The notes under the pieces were generated by a model. It made no database searches and was not told the origin of the DNA. It was given only the letters and a program-made list of their open reading frames with translations. Positions 27,445 to 36,367 of a DNA stretch of 64,000 nt are shown here, in pieces. A program made the position numbers and the translations under genes. The DNA comes from Anammoximicrobium sp964486845 (lineage in GTDB: Bacteria > Planctomycetota > Planctomycetia > Pirellulales > Pirellulaceae). The stretch spans positions 1 through 64,000 of the forward strand of contig CAZAQY010000013.1 of NCBI GenBank assembly GCA_964486845.1. The letters are read 5' to 3'. How positions within the stretch are numbered: position 1 is the stretch's first letter; the number at the start of each line of letters is the position of its first letter.

Positions 27445-28296
27445 TTACGCAGCCTGGGAGTCGTTGCCCTTCGTTTCCTCCGGCAGCGGGAACAATTCGG
27501 CGTCGCTCCCGCAGAGACGTTTCGGCACTTTGCCCTCGAGGAACGCATCCAACGCCCATTCGGTCTTGGCATAGCGCAGCCGCTCCGCACTCTTGCCTCG
27601 CCCCGCACCGGCCGTGCCCAGAAGGAAATCCCGGAGGGCCAGGATGCCGTGGTCGGTCTCGTCCGCTGGCACACCGCTGCGTAGCACGTCGCAGAAGTGC
27701 ACCAGCCGGCCTCGGTCCGCCGAGTAATACGCACGTGCAATCACTGCCCGGGTCTGGCACGTGGCCACGCCTCGACTGAGACAGGTGCTGAGGTGTTCGA
27801 GCGCGAAGTCGATGGCCTCCCGATGGCGGCGGAACAGTTGGGCCTCCTCGTCAGCTGTCAGTCGCGGACGGCGGGACGACAGACCGGCCAGCAGAGAGTG
27901 CAGCGTGGCCAGATGTTTGCTGCTGACATCGCCGACATTCCCGGTCAGGGTGAGGATGTCCAGATTGCTACGTCGGTTGCCGGTGTCCAGCACCCACCGG
28001 TTCTCCGGCGGTTCATTGAAGAACACCCGCATGGCGACTGTGACATTGGCTTCGATGACGGCGCACAGCCGGTGCTGGCCGTCCATCAACAGACCCGTCG
28101 TATCGAAAATGATCCCTTGGGACGACAATCGCCAGCGACCGGCCTTCATGTCGCGGGCGAAACGGTCTACCGTGGCCTGAATGACGAGGCGATTGTGGGT
28201 ATTGCCTTCGAGCCAGCGAAACGCCAATTCTGGCGTCACGTCAATCACGCGGTCGAAAGGAAGGGGGTCGTCATGGGGGCAAGCAGCGGAAATCAT
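27445..28296 (-). CDS. ParB-fold phage protein
   Basis: 283 residues from ATG 28296 (AAGGAG). Near residue 75 the stretch GLLMDGQHRLCAVIEANVTVAM matches the central motif of ParB-like nuclease folds found in phages. The C-terminal half is helical. No HTH is obvious. The start overlaps the stop of the next ParB-like gene by four bases. Role unknown; regulation or DNA processing. Confidence 0.65.
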   Translation of the reverse strand: MISAACPHDDPLPFDRVIDVTPELAFRWLEGNTHNRLVIQATVDRFARDMKAGRWRLSSQGIIFDTTGLLMDGQHRLCAVIEANVTVAMRVFFNEPPENRWVLDTGNRRSNLDILTLTGNVGDVSSKHLATLHSLLAGLSSRRPRLTADEEAQLFRRHREAIDFALEHLSTCLSRGVATCQTRAVIARAYYSADRGRLVHFCDVLRSGVPADETDHGILALRDFLLGTAGAGRGKSAERLRYAKTEWALDAFLEGKVPKRLCGSDAELFPLPEETKGNDSQAA

Positions 28297-29147
28297 CTCT
28301 GTTCTCCTTGTTGGTTCAAACGTCGTGACAAATCTTGGACCAATGCTTCGACGAACTCCCGTGAGAACAACTGCCACAGCGTGGCGGCAGCGGTCTGGGG
28401 GTTGGTTGGGCAGAATTGCAGGGGAATCATGGGCACGGGCGAGCTGTGGCCGCGTATGAGCGGGCGCGCCCTTGGTGAGATCGGGCTACCGTCCATCGTC
28501 GTCGGAGTGCCGTCGGATGGCACGCGGCGCCTCCCAATCTTGGCCGTATTGATGGTGCGTCCGTCACGACACTTGCGCAGACGTGCGGGGATCGCGCCGC
28601 GCGCACCACCCGCCGTATCGACCGCGGCTGACTTCGGCTCTGCCGATGTGGCAGTCACGGAAGGCACCGCGGCACTCCGCTCTGGCGTCACCGGTGTCAG
28701 AGAGATCGCCGCAGCGGCCTCGGCCTTCTCGCGGTACCGCCTGACCGTCCTTTCGTGGACACCGCAGTGTTCCGCGATTTGGCCGTTGCTTAGGCTGACC
28801 GCCTTGGGATGCATTAGCGCCGTGCGGACGGCCCGCTCCTTGTCCTCATTGGTCCGCCGAAGGCCATGTGTCTTGTTGACGCCGTAGCTGTACCAGCGAG
28901 CATCGTCGAGCGTGCCTTGGTGAACTTCGACTTCGATCGGCTCACCCGGCTTTGCGCGACGCCAGGCGTGAAACCGGTGGTATCCATCGGCCAGCCAATA
29001 GTGTTGGCCATCGTAGAACACGGAGACGGGCGGGAATGCGGTGCCGGAACGCATCAGTTCGGCATATTCCGCCACCACTTCGCTTTGCAACTCCGCACGC
29101 GGTTGGGTGCCGCCGTCGGTGCGGAGCAGGTCAATGTTCAGTCGCAT
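28293..29147 (-). CDS. ParB-like DNA-binding protein (paralogue 1)
   Basis: 284 residues. The N-terminal half has the ParB pattern (PRAELQSEVVAEYAELM, DGQHYWLADGYHRFHAWRRA); residues about 120-140 are an HTH (IAEHCGVHERTVRRYR). The C-terminal half is low-complexity with a helical tail. It is clearly paralogous to the next gene upstream, sharing GGTQPRAEL/GDTQPRAEL and GLRRTN-DKERAVR. The pair suggests a recent tandem duplication. It probably binds specific DNA sites. Confidence 0.75.
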   Translation of the reverse strand: MRLNIDLLRTDGGTQPRAELQSEVVAEYAELMRSGTAFPPVSVFYDGQHYWLADGYHRFHAWRRAKPGEPIEVEVHQGTLDDARWYSYGVNKTHGLRRTNEDKERAVRTALMHPKAVSLSNGQIAEHCGVHERTVRRYREKAEAAAAISLTPVTPERSAAVPSVTATSAEPKSAAVDTAGGARGAIPARLRKCRDGRTINTAKIGRRRVPSDGTPTTMDGSPISPRARPLIRGHSSPVPMIPLQFCPTNPQTAAATLWQLFSREFVEALVQDLSRRLNQQGEQR

Positions 29148-29247
29148 TCTGGATTCCTTTTGACGTGGGTGACTCTATGCGCTCATTGGGCTACCGGCGC
29201 AGCAGGCGCCGCGGCGATCACTGGCCGTCGTCCGGGTTCGGCGTCGA

Positions 29248-30018
29248 TCAGCTGGCCGTCTCCTCTGACTGGTGCCGGCGATGGAGGGAAAAAACGTTCA
29301 GGAAGACCTTCTCCAGGAACTCGAACGGGAAGCTCGCCATCAATTCGTGCGCACAGCGGCGTGGATCGTCCTTCGACAACTCGACTCTCACCGAGCCGGT
29401 AACACTGGCTCTTTCGTCTGCCGCCGAGCCGACCGGCATGCAAGGGGATGTCTGGTCCTTCCGCTGCTGAACGGAGCCAATTCGCGCCGTGTTGATGATG
29501 CGCCCGTCGCGGCCCATTCGCAGGCGTGCGTGCGCGGTATTGAGAAGATGATTGCTCAGCTCGCCTATCGGCGACAACGAAACGGCCGATTCCAACTCCC
29601 GACGGTATCTCGCGACCGTGTTCCCCGTCACGCCGCAGTGCTCTGCGATCCGACGGTTGCTTAGCAAAAGCGCTTTGGGGTGTTCCAACGCCCTCCGCAC
29701 CGCCCGCTCCTTATCGGCGTTGGTCCGCCGCAGGCCGTGGGCCAGATTCACTCCGTAGCTGTGCCAGCGGGCATCCTCCAGCGAGCCCTGGAACACGTCT
29801 GCTTTGATCGGCTGACCTGCGCGCACACGGCACCAAGCGTGAAAGCGGTGGAATCCGTCCGCCAGCCAATAGTTCTGCCCATCGTAGAAGACCGAAACGG
29901 CAGGGAAGGCGGCGCCAGCCCGCATTAGTTCGGCGTATTCCTTGATCAGACGACTGTCCAGTTCCGCGCGGGGTTGCGTATCGCCATCGATACGGATTAG
30001 GTCTGTGTCGAGACGCAT
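29248..30018 (-). CDS. ParB-like DNA-binding protein (paralogue 2)
   Basis: 256 residues from ATG 30018 (AAGGA). Same plan as its neighbour: ParB fold (DGQNYWLADGFHRFHAW), HTH (IAEHCGVTGNTVARYRR) and a divergent C-terminus (FEFLEKVFLNVFSLHRR). The N-terminal 130 residues are highly alike in the two, whereas the tails differ, so they may bind similar DNA but different partners. Confidence 0.75.
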   Translation of the reverse strand: MRLDTDLIRIDGDTQPRAELDSRLIKEYAELMRAGAAFPAVSVFYDGQNYWLADGFHRFHAWCRVRAGQPIKADVFQGSLEDARWHSYGVNLAHGLRRTNADKERAVRRALEHPKALLLSNRRIAEHCGVTGNTVARYRRELESAVSLSPIGELSNHLLNTAHARLRMGRDGRIINTARIGSVQQRKDQTSPCMPVGSAADERASVTGSVRVELSKDDPRRCAHELMASFPFEFLEKVFLNVFSLHRRHQSEETAS

Positions 30019-30035
30019 GCGATTGTTCCTTGGAA

Positions 30036-30377
30036 TTAGTTGTTCTGTGCCAACACGAGATAAAGCTGCACCGCCAGCCGGGGCAGATCGTCCAGGCGGA
30101 CGACTGCCAACCAAGGCTGGCCGTTGGCCCGGTGCAGGACCACAGGCACCTTTTCGCCGGCGTCTGCGATTGCCTGGTCTAGGGCCGGGTAGAGGCGAAA
30201 CGCCTCCGCGCGTTTCACCTCGAAGTGCAAGTCCGGAATCGCGGTAACGATGTCAGGGGACTCATCGCTGCCGGAGTACTGGCGCCCGCGGTGTGCCTCG
30301 ACTCCGAACAGACGCCGGATCTCGGCAGCCGCTTCGCGTTCGCCAGCCTTGCCCTTGTTGCGTGATCGAAGTCCCAT
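30036..30377 (-). CDS. Putative PD-(D/E)XK endonuclease (resolvase-like)
   Basis: 113 residues. GEREAAAEIRRLFG, then SDESPDIVT and HFEVKRAE fit a PD-(D/E)XK nuclease (PD ... ExK), as in phage Holliday-junction-resolvase-like proteins. ATG 30377 chosen because MGLRSRNKGKAGERE is a typical start; an upstream in-frame ATG at 30425 is possible. It lies in the recombination block with DUF669 and the Sak4-like ATPase. Confidence 0.7.
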   Translation of the reverse strand: MGLRSRNKGKAGEREAAAEIRRLFGVEAHRGRQYSGSDESPDIVTAIPDLHFEVKRAEAFRLYPALDQAIADAGEKVPVVLHRANGQPWLAVVRLDDLPRLAVQLYLVLAQNN

Positions 30378-30417
30378 GACATGTGCCTTCTTCTGAACCT
30401 TGGAGATCAGAACCCGA

Positions 30418-30873
30418 CTAGCCACGCCGCCAAGGCGGCGCTTCGGTCGTGGCCTGCACGGGCTTGCCGCTGGTCGCCTCCTTCGGGGCGTAGCCTTTGA
30501 TCTCGTTGACGATCTCGCCGCCCTCGTCGCGCTTCTTGCACTTGACGGTGATCACCAATGGCAGGTTGTGCAGTTCGCAGCTGTCCTTGGGTTGCAGCAC
30601 GCCCACCGCGCGGCAGATGGCCGAGAGTTCGGCCCGCGCGATCTTCACGGCCGTCGCGTTCGGGTTGTTCAGATTCAACCGGGCCCACAGGATGCGGTTC
30701 TTGTACTCGCCGTCAATGACCTGAAAGACGAACTGCAGGTAGCTGCCCGTGCCGGCTTTGTTGGGCTTCACTTCGCTGTCCGTGATGACAGCTGCGTACT
30801 TGCCAGCGGGGATCGCGTCGAAATCCGAGCTCGGCTCGACAGTATTGGCATCGAATCCGTTGAGGTTGGCCAT
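30418..30873 (-). CDS. DUF669 family protein
   Basis: 151 residues, AAGGAG ribosome site. NGFDANTVEPSSDFDAIPAGKYAAVI and SYLQFVFQVIDGEYKNRILWARLNL match DUF669, found beside phage ATPases of the Sak4 type. It is thought to bind single-stranded DNA in phage recombination; that role is inferred from neighbours. Confidence 0.85.
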   Translation of the reverse strand: MANLNGFDANTVEPSSDFDAIPAGKYAAVITDSEVKPNKAGTGSYLQFVFQVIDGEYKNRILWARLNLNNPNATAVKIARAELSAICRAVGVLQPKDSCELHNLPLVITVKCKKRDEGGEIVNEIKGYAPKEATSGKPVQATTEAPPWRRG

Positions 30874-30913
30874 GTGTGGTTCTCCTTGAGATGAACGTGG
30901 AAAGGGAAAGTGA

Positions 30914-31684
30914 CTACTTGCTGGAAACGCTGCTGGTGATACCGGCCAGGATCGAGTTCCAATCCAGGGGCAGTTCGGCCGCGAGATTGAAACGGTTCTT
31001 GGCGACGCAGGACGGGCCGCCCACCGTGCGCAGGACACGCTCGCCACCGTCGCGGCCGATGGCATGGGCCACATGGCGCTCGCGGTTGAAGTTGCCCGTA
31101 TCGGCCTCCACGCGGAACTTGCGTGTGGCGAAGAGGACCGCGTCCGACCACTCGGTGATCAGCGCGGCCGCATGCTTATTCAGCCGCGGCGAGTAACGGT
31201 CGTAGGCCGCGGATTCCGGATCCTCGAAGCGTTCGACCTTGGCGTGCGCCAGGAGCACGATCATCATCTGGCGTTTGCTGTGCAGGGCGATCAGACCGTC
31301 CAGGAGCTTGCGCCAGTAGGCCAAGGCGTAGACGTAGCCTTTGCCGTAGCCGCCGTCGACCTTCTCGATGGACTTCGCGCCGTAGTCCCGGCACACCGCG
31401 TCCCAGATCAGGCGTTCCGCCCAGTCCAGCGAATCGATGACCGCGGTCTGGTAGTCGTGTTGCTCGGTGTACAGCGAGCCCAAAGCGGCTAGGATGTCGT
31501 CGAACGACTGGGCGAGCGGGAATCGGTGGCAGTCGATCTGGCCCAGGCCGTCCTCGGTCTGGACGAACACGGGTCCCGGCGTTTGCGCGGCGAGGGTCGA
31601 TTTGCCCACGCCCTCGCTGCCGTAGACCATCAGCCGCGGAGGCACCGCCTGCTTGCCGCGCTGGATTTGTTGCAGAGTCGTCAT
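30914..31684 (-). CDS. Sak4-like single-strand annealing ATPase
   Basis: 256 residues. Walker A GSEGVGKST at residues 22-30 and Walker B QTAVIDSLDW near residue 82; the RecA-like core continues to about residue 180 (MMIVLLAHAKVERFEDPE). It matches phage nucleotide-binding proteins of the Sak4 group, which pair with an exonuclease and an SSB-like protein. Here both neighbours are present (DUF669 and the exonuclease fusion), giving a complete phage recombination module. Confidence 0.85.
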   Translation of the reverse strand: MTTLQQIQRGKQAVPPRLMVYGSEGVGKSTLAAQTPGPVFVQTEDGLGQIDCHRFPLAQSFDDILAALGSLYTEQHDYQTAVIDSLDWAERLIWDAVCRDYGAKSIEKVDGGYGKGYVYALAYWRKLLDGLIALHSKRQMMIVLLAHAKVERFEDPESAAYDRYSPRLNKHAAALITEWSDAVLFATRKFRVEADTGNFNRERHVAHAIGRDGGERVLRTVGGPSCVAKNRFNLAAELPLDWNSILAGITSSVSSK

Positions 31685-31807
31685 GCTTGAAAGCCTTTCG
31701 TGTGGTGGAAAAAGTGAGCGCGGACGGAGGGCGGCCGAATCGGCACCTTCAGAACGAGAGAGTGTGGGCCCGCCACACCGACCGTCCGGCGCTCGTGGTC
31801 AGGAGAC

Positions 31808-33277
31808 TTACGCGGCCTCGAACAGGCGCACTTCCTCGTACCCGGTGGGCCAGGTGCCCAGCCCGGTGCAATGCCGGAGCCGGCGGATGGCCGCCTCGTT
31901 CTCTTGCTGGGCGATACTGAGCGTGTCGTCCGAGACGCGCCAGACCCCGCAGCGATGCGGCTCTTTCTTCTCCACGGCGATCAGATGCACGTGGGGCCAA
32001 ACGCCAGTCACCTGGGCCAGAACGGCCCGATAGAAGGCGAGCTGGTGGGCGTACCCATACCGCCGGGCGTCCGCTTCGAACCAGGTCAGATCGTCGGCCG
32101 TTTTCAGGTCCACGATCCCGCGCTGCGGGTTGAACCAGTCCATACGGATCTGGCAGGGGATGCCGCAGTACTCGGTCCGCACCACGCCCTCGGCCGCTCC
32201 CTCAGCCAGCAGGGCCTTGGCCTCGGCGTTCTGCTGAACGGCCTCGGCCATTCGCGTGACCAGGTTGAAATGCTCCGTGGTCAGCACGGGCTTGCCCTGG
32301 GCTTCGGCCCACTCGGCCCAGGCTTTGGTAGAGGTGCCGAACGGCTGGCCGGTCTTGGGGTTGATCGGACCGCCGACGGCATAGGTTTGATGGAAGACCT
32401 CGAGGCCTTCCAGGATCACCGTGTGGGCCGCGCGGCCCACGAGATACGCCGGGCGGTCTTCGTCCTGAATCAGGCCACAGCGTTTGCGGTGATAGAGGAG
32501 CGGGCACTTGCGAAAGTCGGCCAAGAGATGGCTGGACAAGAATTCGCCAGCGCGGGCGTGATAAGATTCGGCCGGCTCGTGGAGCAGAAAGGAAAGGTCG
32601 GACGCGAGGGGCATGGCGGCGGACTCGGCAGTGATGGCAACGGGTTTGATCAACTCACAGTCTCCATCAGTACTAATACTCCGCGTCTCGGGCGTTTTGT
32701 CCGCTTTTCTTGACAGAACTTTTTCGGACAGATCCGAGAAGTGCGTGCGCAGCAGCTCCAACTTCCTCTGCAACTCGCGTCGGGACAGGCCCAACTGCCG
32801 CCCCGCCTCGGTCGGACTCAGCGTCTGCAGCAATTCGCCGAGGGTACGGACTTCCGGCGGCAGTTGCGCCAGGCGAGTCTCCACGTCGAGGCGCGCTTCG
32901 AGACGCTCCAGTTCGTCGCCGGCGCGGGGCGCCACGTAGTGACGATGCGCCCCGTCGGGGATGCGGTCGAGCGCCTCGTCGTCGTGGGCCGGTTGTCGCC
33001 GTTTGTGGCGACACTTATCGCGGATCAGCGAACGCAGGCGGTTTCGCAGCACCGAGATAGTAAACGTCTTTCGGTCCAGGCGTGCGCTGTCGAACTGCGC
33101 CGACCGGCGGCACAGGTCCAGGGCCAGTTCCTGCTCCAGATCGTCGCGATCGCAGCGGTGGAAGCCGTACTTGCCAATGACCGAATTGGCCAGACGGCGG
33201 ATCAACTTGCGGGACTCGTCGTCGTACAGACTGGCGGTTTCCGGAGTCGGCTGTTCCGGAGGGGCTTGGGGACACAT
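31808..33277 (-). CDS. Fusion of sigma-70-type factor and PD-(D/E)XK exonuclease
   Basis: 489 residues in one uninterrupted frame. Residues about 20-195 are a sigma factor: region 2 (DRDDLEQELALDLCRRSAQ, TISVLRNRLRSLIRDKC) and region 4 HTH (LSPTEAGRQLGLSRRELQRK). Residues about 235-480 are a PD-(D/E)XK nuclease of the phage exonuclease type (SHLLADFRKCPLLYHRK, YLVGRAAHTVILEG, GIVDLKT near 386, then YAHQLAFYRAVL). An internal ATG at 32615 could start the nuclease alone. The joint carries a copy of a 16-bp motif also found at 36208 and 52868. The first gene of the leftward early operon, with AAGGAG. I regard the domain joining as unusual. Confidence 0.8.
   Translation of the reverse strand: MCPQAPPEQPTPETASLYDDESRKLIRRLANSVIGKYGFHRCDRDDLEQELALDLCRRSAQFDSARLDRKTFTISVLRNRLRSLIRDKCRHKRRQPAHDDEALDRIPDGAHRHYVAPRAGDELERLEARLDVETRLAQLPPEVRTLGELLQTLSPTEAGRQLGLSRRELQRKLELLRTHFSDLSEKVLSRKADKTPETRSISTDGDCELIKPVAITAESAAMPLASDLSFLLHEPAESYHARAGEFLSSHLLADFRKCPLLYHRKRCGLIQDEDRPAYLVGRAAHTVILEGLEVFHQTYAVGGPINPKTGQPFGTSTKAWAEWAEAQGKPVLTTEHFNLVTRMAEAVQQNAEAKALLAEGAAEGVVRTEYCGIPCQIRMDWFNPQRGIVDLKTADDLTWFEADARRYGYAHQLAFYRAVLAQVTGVWPHVHLIAVEKKEPHRCGVWRVSDDTLSIAQQENEAAIRRLRHCTGLGTWPTGYEEVRLFEAA
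32666..32687 (-). promoter_or_regulatory. GCGGAGTATTAGT motif, copy A
   Basis: On the minus strand GACGCGGAGTATTAGTACTG, inside the joint of the sigma-exonuclease fusion, about 50 bp before the internal ATG 32615 of the nuclease part. It reads RSIST in frame. Same motif as at 36208 and 52868. Confidence 0.6.
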
Positions 33278-33809
33278 GGGAGGTCTCCTTACGGGTGGTA
33301 AGAGGTTGAACTCGTCACACCCGCAAGGCGCTACAAACCCTGTAGCGCGCGCTACGGACCCTGTAGCGCGCCGAAAAAAGGCCGATTTCTTGGGCCTCCG
33401 TATCGAAGAAAAATTTCTTGGCTGTTCAGTATTGAAATCGGTTTGCCCCGTGGTAAGCTTTTGCTAATCGGAACACTCGCACTAAGCGCGTGTTCAGCAA
33501 CGTGGATTTACATACACTGGAACTAAACGTTACATGGAAGTCGATCCGGTGCCGGGACTGCCGGGCTCCGGGGAGAATAGCGGCTTACCCCGATTCAACG
33601 CCGCCCAACCTTGACCCAGGGTTGATTCTTTTTTTAGTCACTGCTGACTATCTCTGCTGACAGGGGCGTTTCCCAATCCCAGCGAAGGTCCAGCTACAGG
33701 CACGCGCTGCGCGCGTCGTGTGTGACTGATACCGCGCTCGCCGCCTTGCAGCAGCGTGCTGGGATGCGCCGGAGCCGCACTCTGTCGCCCTGATCAAGGG
33801 ACCACTGCC
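33278..33809. promoter_or_regulatory. Divergent control region between early operons
   Basis: 532 bp without a gene between the leftward recombination-integration operon and the rightward genes. Besides the two abutting 21-bp palindromes it has an inverted repeat GAACAC ... GTGTTC (about 33471-33493), a doubled CTGCTGAC (33641-33661) and possible -35 boxes TTGACC/TTGATT near 33611-33627. This is where a lysis-lysogeny switch is expected; no repressor gene of classic type is adjacent. Confidence 0.6.
33328..33369. repeat. Two abutting 21-bp palindromic repeats (operator-like)
   Basis: Unit 1 (33328-33348) and unit 2 (33349-33369) each read GCGCTAC-nn-ACCCTGTAGCGC and differ at two positions. 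Each is a near-perfect inverted repeat, GCGCTACA ... TGTAGCGC. They lie 50-90 bp upstream of the sigma-exonuclease start. Confidence 0.85.
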
Positions 33810-34958
33810 ATGCCGAAGCAACTGCCCCTATTTGAAGATCCCAAGAACGTTCACGCCATCTCGCCTGATCGCCTGCGACGCCTGTGCGACTGGTATCATT
33901 GGACCCCGGCCGCGGAAGTCGTGCTCGTGTCTGACGTGCAGATCATGAAAGACGCCCTGCCGGCGTTCGAAGGGGCGCCGCCGAAACTGTTGGATACGGT
34001 GCATATGATCGCGGACCTATCGACGCGGGAGGCCCTGGATGCGTTACAGGCGGCCATCCCCGAACGCCAGCCGGCCTGGCTCGAAGACTGCCTGAGTCCG
34101 GCTGACGGCGTGACCGAAATCTGGTTTCGCTATCCGCACTTGGTCGAACGCGAGCACGCACGTCGCCAGTTGCGGCGTCCTCGGAAGTTCGAGTACTTCC
34201 AAACGCTGGCGGACGCTCGGAATTCGGCCCGGCCTCCTACGGAGAGCGACATCAAGATCCTGGCCAGCCGTCTCGACCGCGAATGCGCCGCTCGCCTTCG
34301 AGGGCAAGGGGCGAACGTGTTGGAGTTCCTTCAGGACGACGCTTGGTCGTTTGTGATCTGGCATGGCGAGTGCGTCAAACAGGACTTGCACTGGGATAAC
34401 GGCACCGTCCGGCGCATCGACTATCGGCCCGTTGGCGTTGACATCGTGGTGTATCAGCCGACGTGCTGCGAGTTGCGGATCAGCGCGCGAGCCGAATGGC
34501 AGAAGCGGCTCTATCGGGAAGCCTTCGGCCAACTCTTACTCGGCGATGAACAGGCCTTCCCAGGAACATCGAAATTCACCGTGGATCCCATACTCAAAGA
34601 TCGGCGGGCCGCGGTGAACTGTGTGGACCTGCCCGGCATCGAGTACATCGATCTGACCGCGGTCGAGTATTTGTATCCCGGCCCCGGTGGCCTGACTGGC
34701 GGACTCAAGGGTCCCGGTCTGGCAACAGATCCGCGGTTCCAAATCCCGCCGTTGGCGCGCCTCATCCGTGTGCGATTCGACATCAAATTGCGCGGCCACA
34801 AGAAGGCTCGCCGGGTGGAGATCCGGCCCTTCAACATCGCGACGTACGACCGCGATGCCGACAGTGTCTGGATCGACCGTTGGCTAGAACTTCGAGGGTT
34901 TGTGCTTGTGAGGAATCGCCATGATGACGAGTCTAAGCCGTTTTTGGCCGTTGCTTGA
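33810..34958 (+). CDS. Hypothetical protein, first of a two-gene module
   Basis: 382 residues from ATG 33810 (CAAGGG upstream); the frame is open to 33756. No membrane segment. The middle holds FEYFQTLADARNSARPPTE and a Trp-rich stretch (DAWSFVIWHGECVKQDLHWDN), and the C-terminal region has beta-rich KFTVDPILKD. I do not recognise a family. The next gene starts 38 bp before its end, so the two are coupled. As the first rightward genes after the control region they may regulate the phage or provide an accessory function. Confidence 0.6.
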   Translation: MPKQLPLFEDPKNVHAISPDRLRRLCDWYHWTPAAEVVLVSDVQIMKDALPAFEGAPPKLLDTVHMIADLSTREALDALQAAIPERQPAWLEDCLSPADGVTEIWFRYPHLVEREHARRQLRRPRKFEYFQTLADARNSARPPTESDIKILASRLDRECAARLRGQGANVLEFLQDDAWSFVIWHGECVKQDLHWDNGTVRRIDYRPVGVDIVVYQPTCCELRISARAEWQKRLYREAFGQLLLGDEQAFPGTSKFTVDPILKDRRAAVNCVDLPGIEYIDLTAVEYLYPGPGGLTGGLKGPGLATDPRFQIPPLARLIRVRFDIKLRGHKKARRVEIRPFNIATYDRDADSVWIDRWLELRGFVLVRNRHDDESKPFLAVA

Positions 34959-36150
34959 GAATCTTCGTCCGCTGGCTGCGGTGAGCGCCGAATGGCAGTT
35001 GTGGCTCGGGCCGGAGTTCGCGCAGCTGCGCCCGCTGCTGCGTCCCCAGGACACGTTGGCGACGGCGTATCCCAAGCTCGTCGCCGGACGCAGTCCCTTG
35101 CCATATCGCGTGGTGACGCATGGGCCGGAAGATCATGAAGGCATCTGTCCGGACACGGAGGAGATCCTTCGCCTGACGACCGCTCAGTTGACGGTGTACG
35201 AACTGTCCGAGACGAGTCTGCTGCGCTCCCTCGCCCGGGCCCTCGGCGTCCAAGGTCTATGGGAGGCACTGGCCGGTTTCCGCGACACCTACCGTCTTGG
35301 CATCCGCCGCACAAACGGCAGCCGAGACCGTCCGGTATTCTTCAGCTACGCAGGCGACCCTTCAGCCCAGCGCCACTTGGCGGACCATCTGGCCGCTACC
35401 GACGGGCCGGCCATCTTGGCAACGCCGACATCGGCGACCCACACAGCCGCCTTGGCCGAGTCTGTCCGGCGCCGTGGCTCCCTGCTTCTGACCCTGGACA
35501 ACGCCGTCGCCGTCGGCGCCGACGGTCAGTTCGTCGCCACCATCGACCTGGATGCAGCCGTGGCCCACGAGGACTTGGCGACACGGCCGACGGTCACTGT
35601 GGACAGCGGCCTTAACGTATTCCATCGGCGCGGCGACTTCTGGCAGTTGGCTTTCGCCGGCACGACAGCGCAAGCAAGGCACCGGGCCGGCCTGCCCTAC
35701 ATCGCGCAGACCCTCGCACATCCGGGGCGGACGTTCAGTTGCCTGGAGTTGCAGGCCGTTGTGAAAGGCGACGACCGCATGCTGGCTGCCAGCCGCTCGG
35801 GCGAGTTGATCGATCGTGAGGCACTCAGCGTCTATCATCAACAGATCCTGGACGTCGAAGACGAAATCGCCGAGGCCGAGGAGTTCCACGACTTTGTCCG
35901 CCATGAACAGTTGAGCGCCAAACGGGACCACCTGCTACAGGAAGTGTCCCGCGGCAGCAGATTGGGCGGACAGTTGCGCTTCGACGGCCCGCGAGAGCGA
36001 GCTCGCAAGTCAGTGACGAACGCCGTCCGAGAGGCATTCAAAGTGATCGCCAAAGTCCACCCACCACTGGCCGCGCACCTGAAGGCGTTCCTGCACCGGG
36101 GCGGGTCAATGTGCTACCAGCCGGAGACGCCCCTGCGCTGGCTCACCTGA
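34921..36150 (+). CDS. Hypothetical protein, second of a two-gene module
   Basis: 409 residues. The middle has an ordered beta/alpha pattern and the C-terminal 100 residues (LGGQLRFDGPRERARKSVTN, then PPLAAHLKAFLHRGG) resemble the tails of large helical regulators seen next to ATPase or wHTH proteins. A long helix (QILDVEDEIAEAEEFHDFV) precedes it. It overlaps the upstream gene by 38 bp. No confident function. Confidence 0.6.
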   Translation: MMTSLSRFWPLLENLRPLAAVSAEWQLWLGPEFAQLRPLLRPQDTLATAYPKLVAGRSPLPYRVVTHGPEDHEGICPDTEEILRLTTAQLTVYELSETSLLRSLARALGVQGLWEALAGFRDTYRLGIRRTNGSRDRPVFFSYAGDPSAQRHLADHLAATDGPAILATPTSATHTAALAESVRRRGSLLLTLDNAVAVGADGQFVATIDLDAAVAHEDLATRPTVTVDSGLNVFHRRGDFWQLAFAGTTAQARHRAGLPYIAQTLAHPGRTFSCLELQAVVKGDDRMLAASRSGELIDREALSVYHQQILDVEDEIAEAEEFHDFVRHEQLSAKRDHLLQEVSRGSRLGGQLRFDGPRERARKSVTNAVREAFKVIAKVHPPLAAHLKAFLHRGGSMCYQPETPLRWLT

Positions 36151-36207
36151 GGTGGCCGCGGACGTTCCTGTCAGGAATTTTGGAGAAAGGCGTACATGGC
36201 CGTCGAG

Positions 36208-36229
36208 ATGCGGAGTATTAGTCAAGATA
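36208..36229 (+). promoter_or_regulatory. GCGGAGTATTAGT motif, copy B
   Basis: GATGCGGAGTATTAGTCAAG lies in the 217-bp gap before the ParB-methyltransferase gene, about 140 bp upstream of its ATG. The sense frame reads MRSISQ. Confidence 0.6.
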
Positions 36230-36367
36230 GAGGGCGCATTAGCGAACGGCGCGGGCGCCCTGCTGGTTCCGTTCCTGCGTCGGTCTGCACGTGGTTGCCT
36301 CCGGTTTACCACCCAGGCCGTCGATGTGGACCTCGGCAAGACATCCCACTGTCGTCAAGAGGTATCG

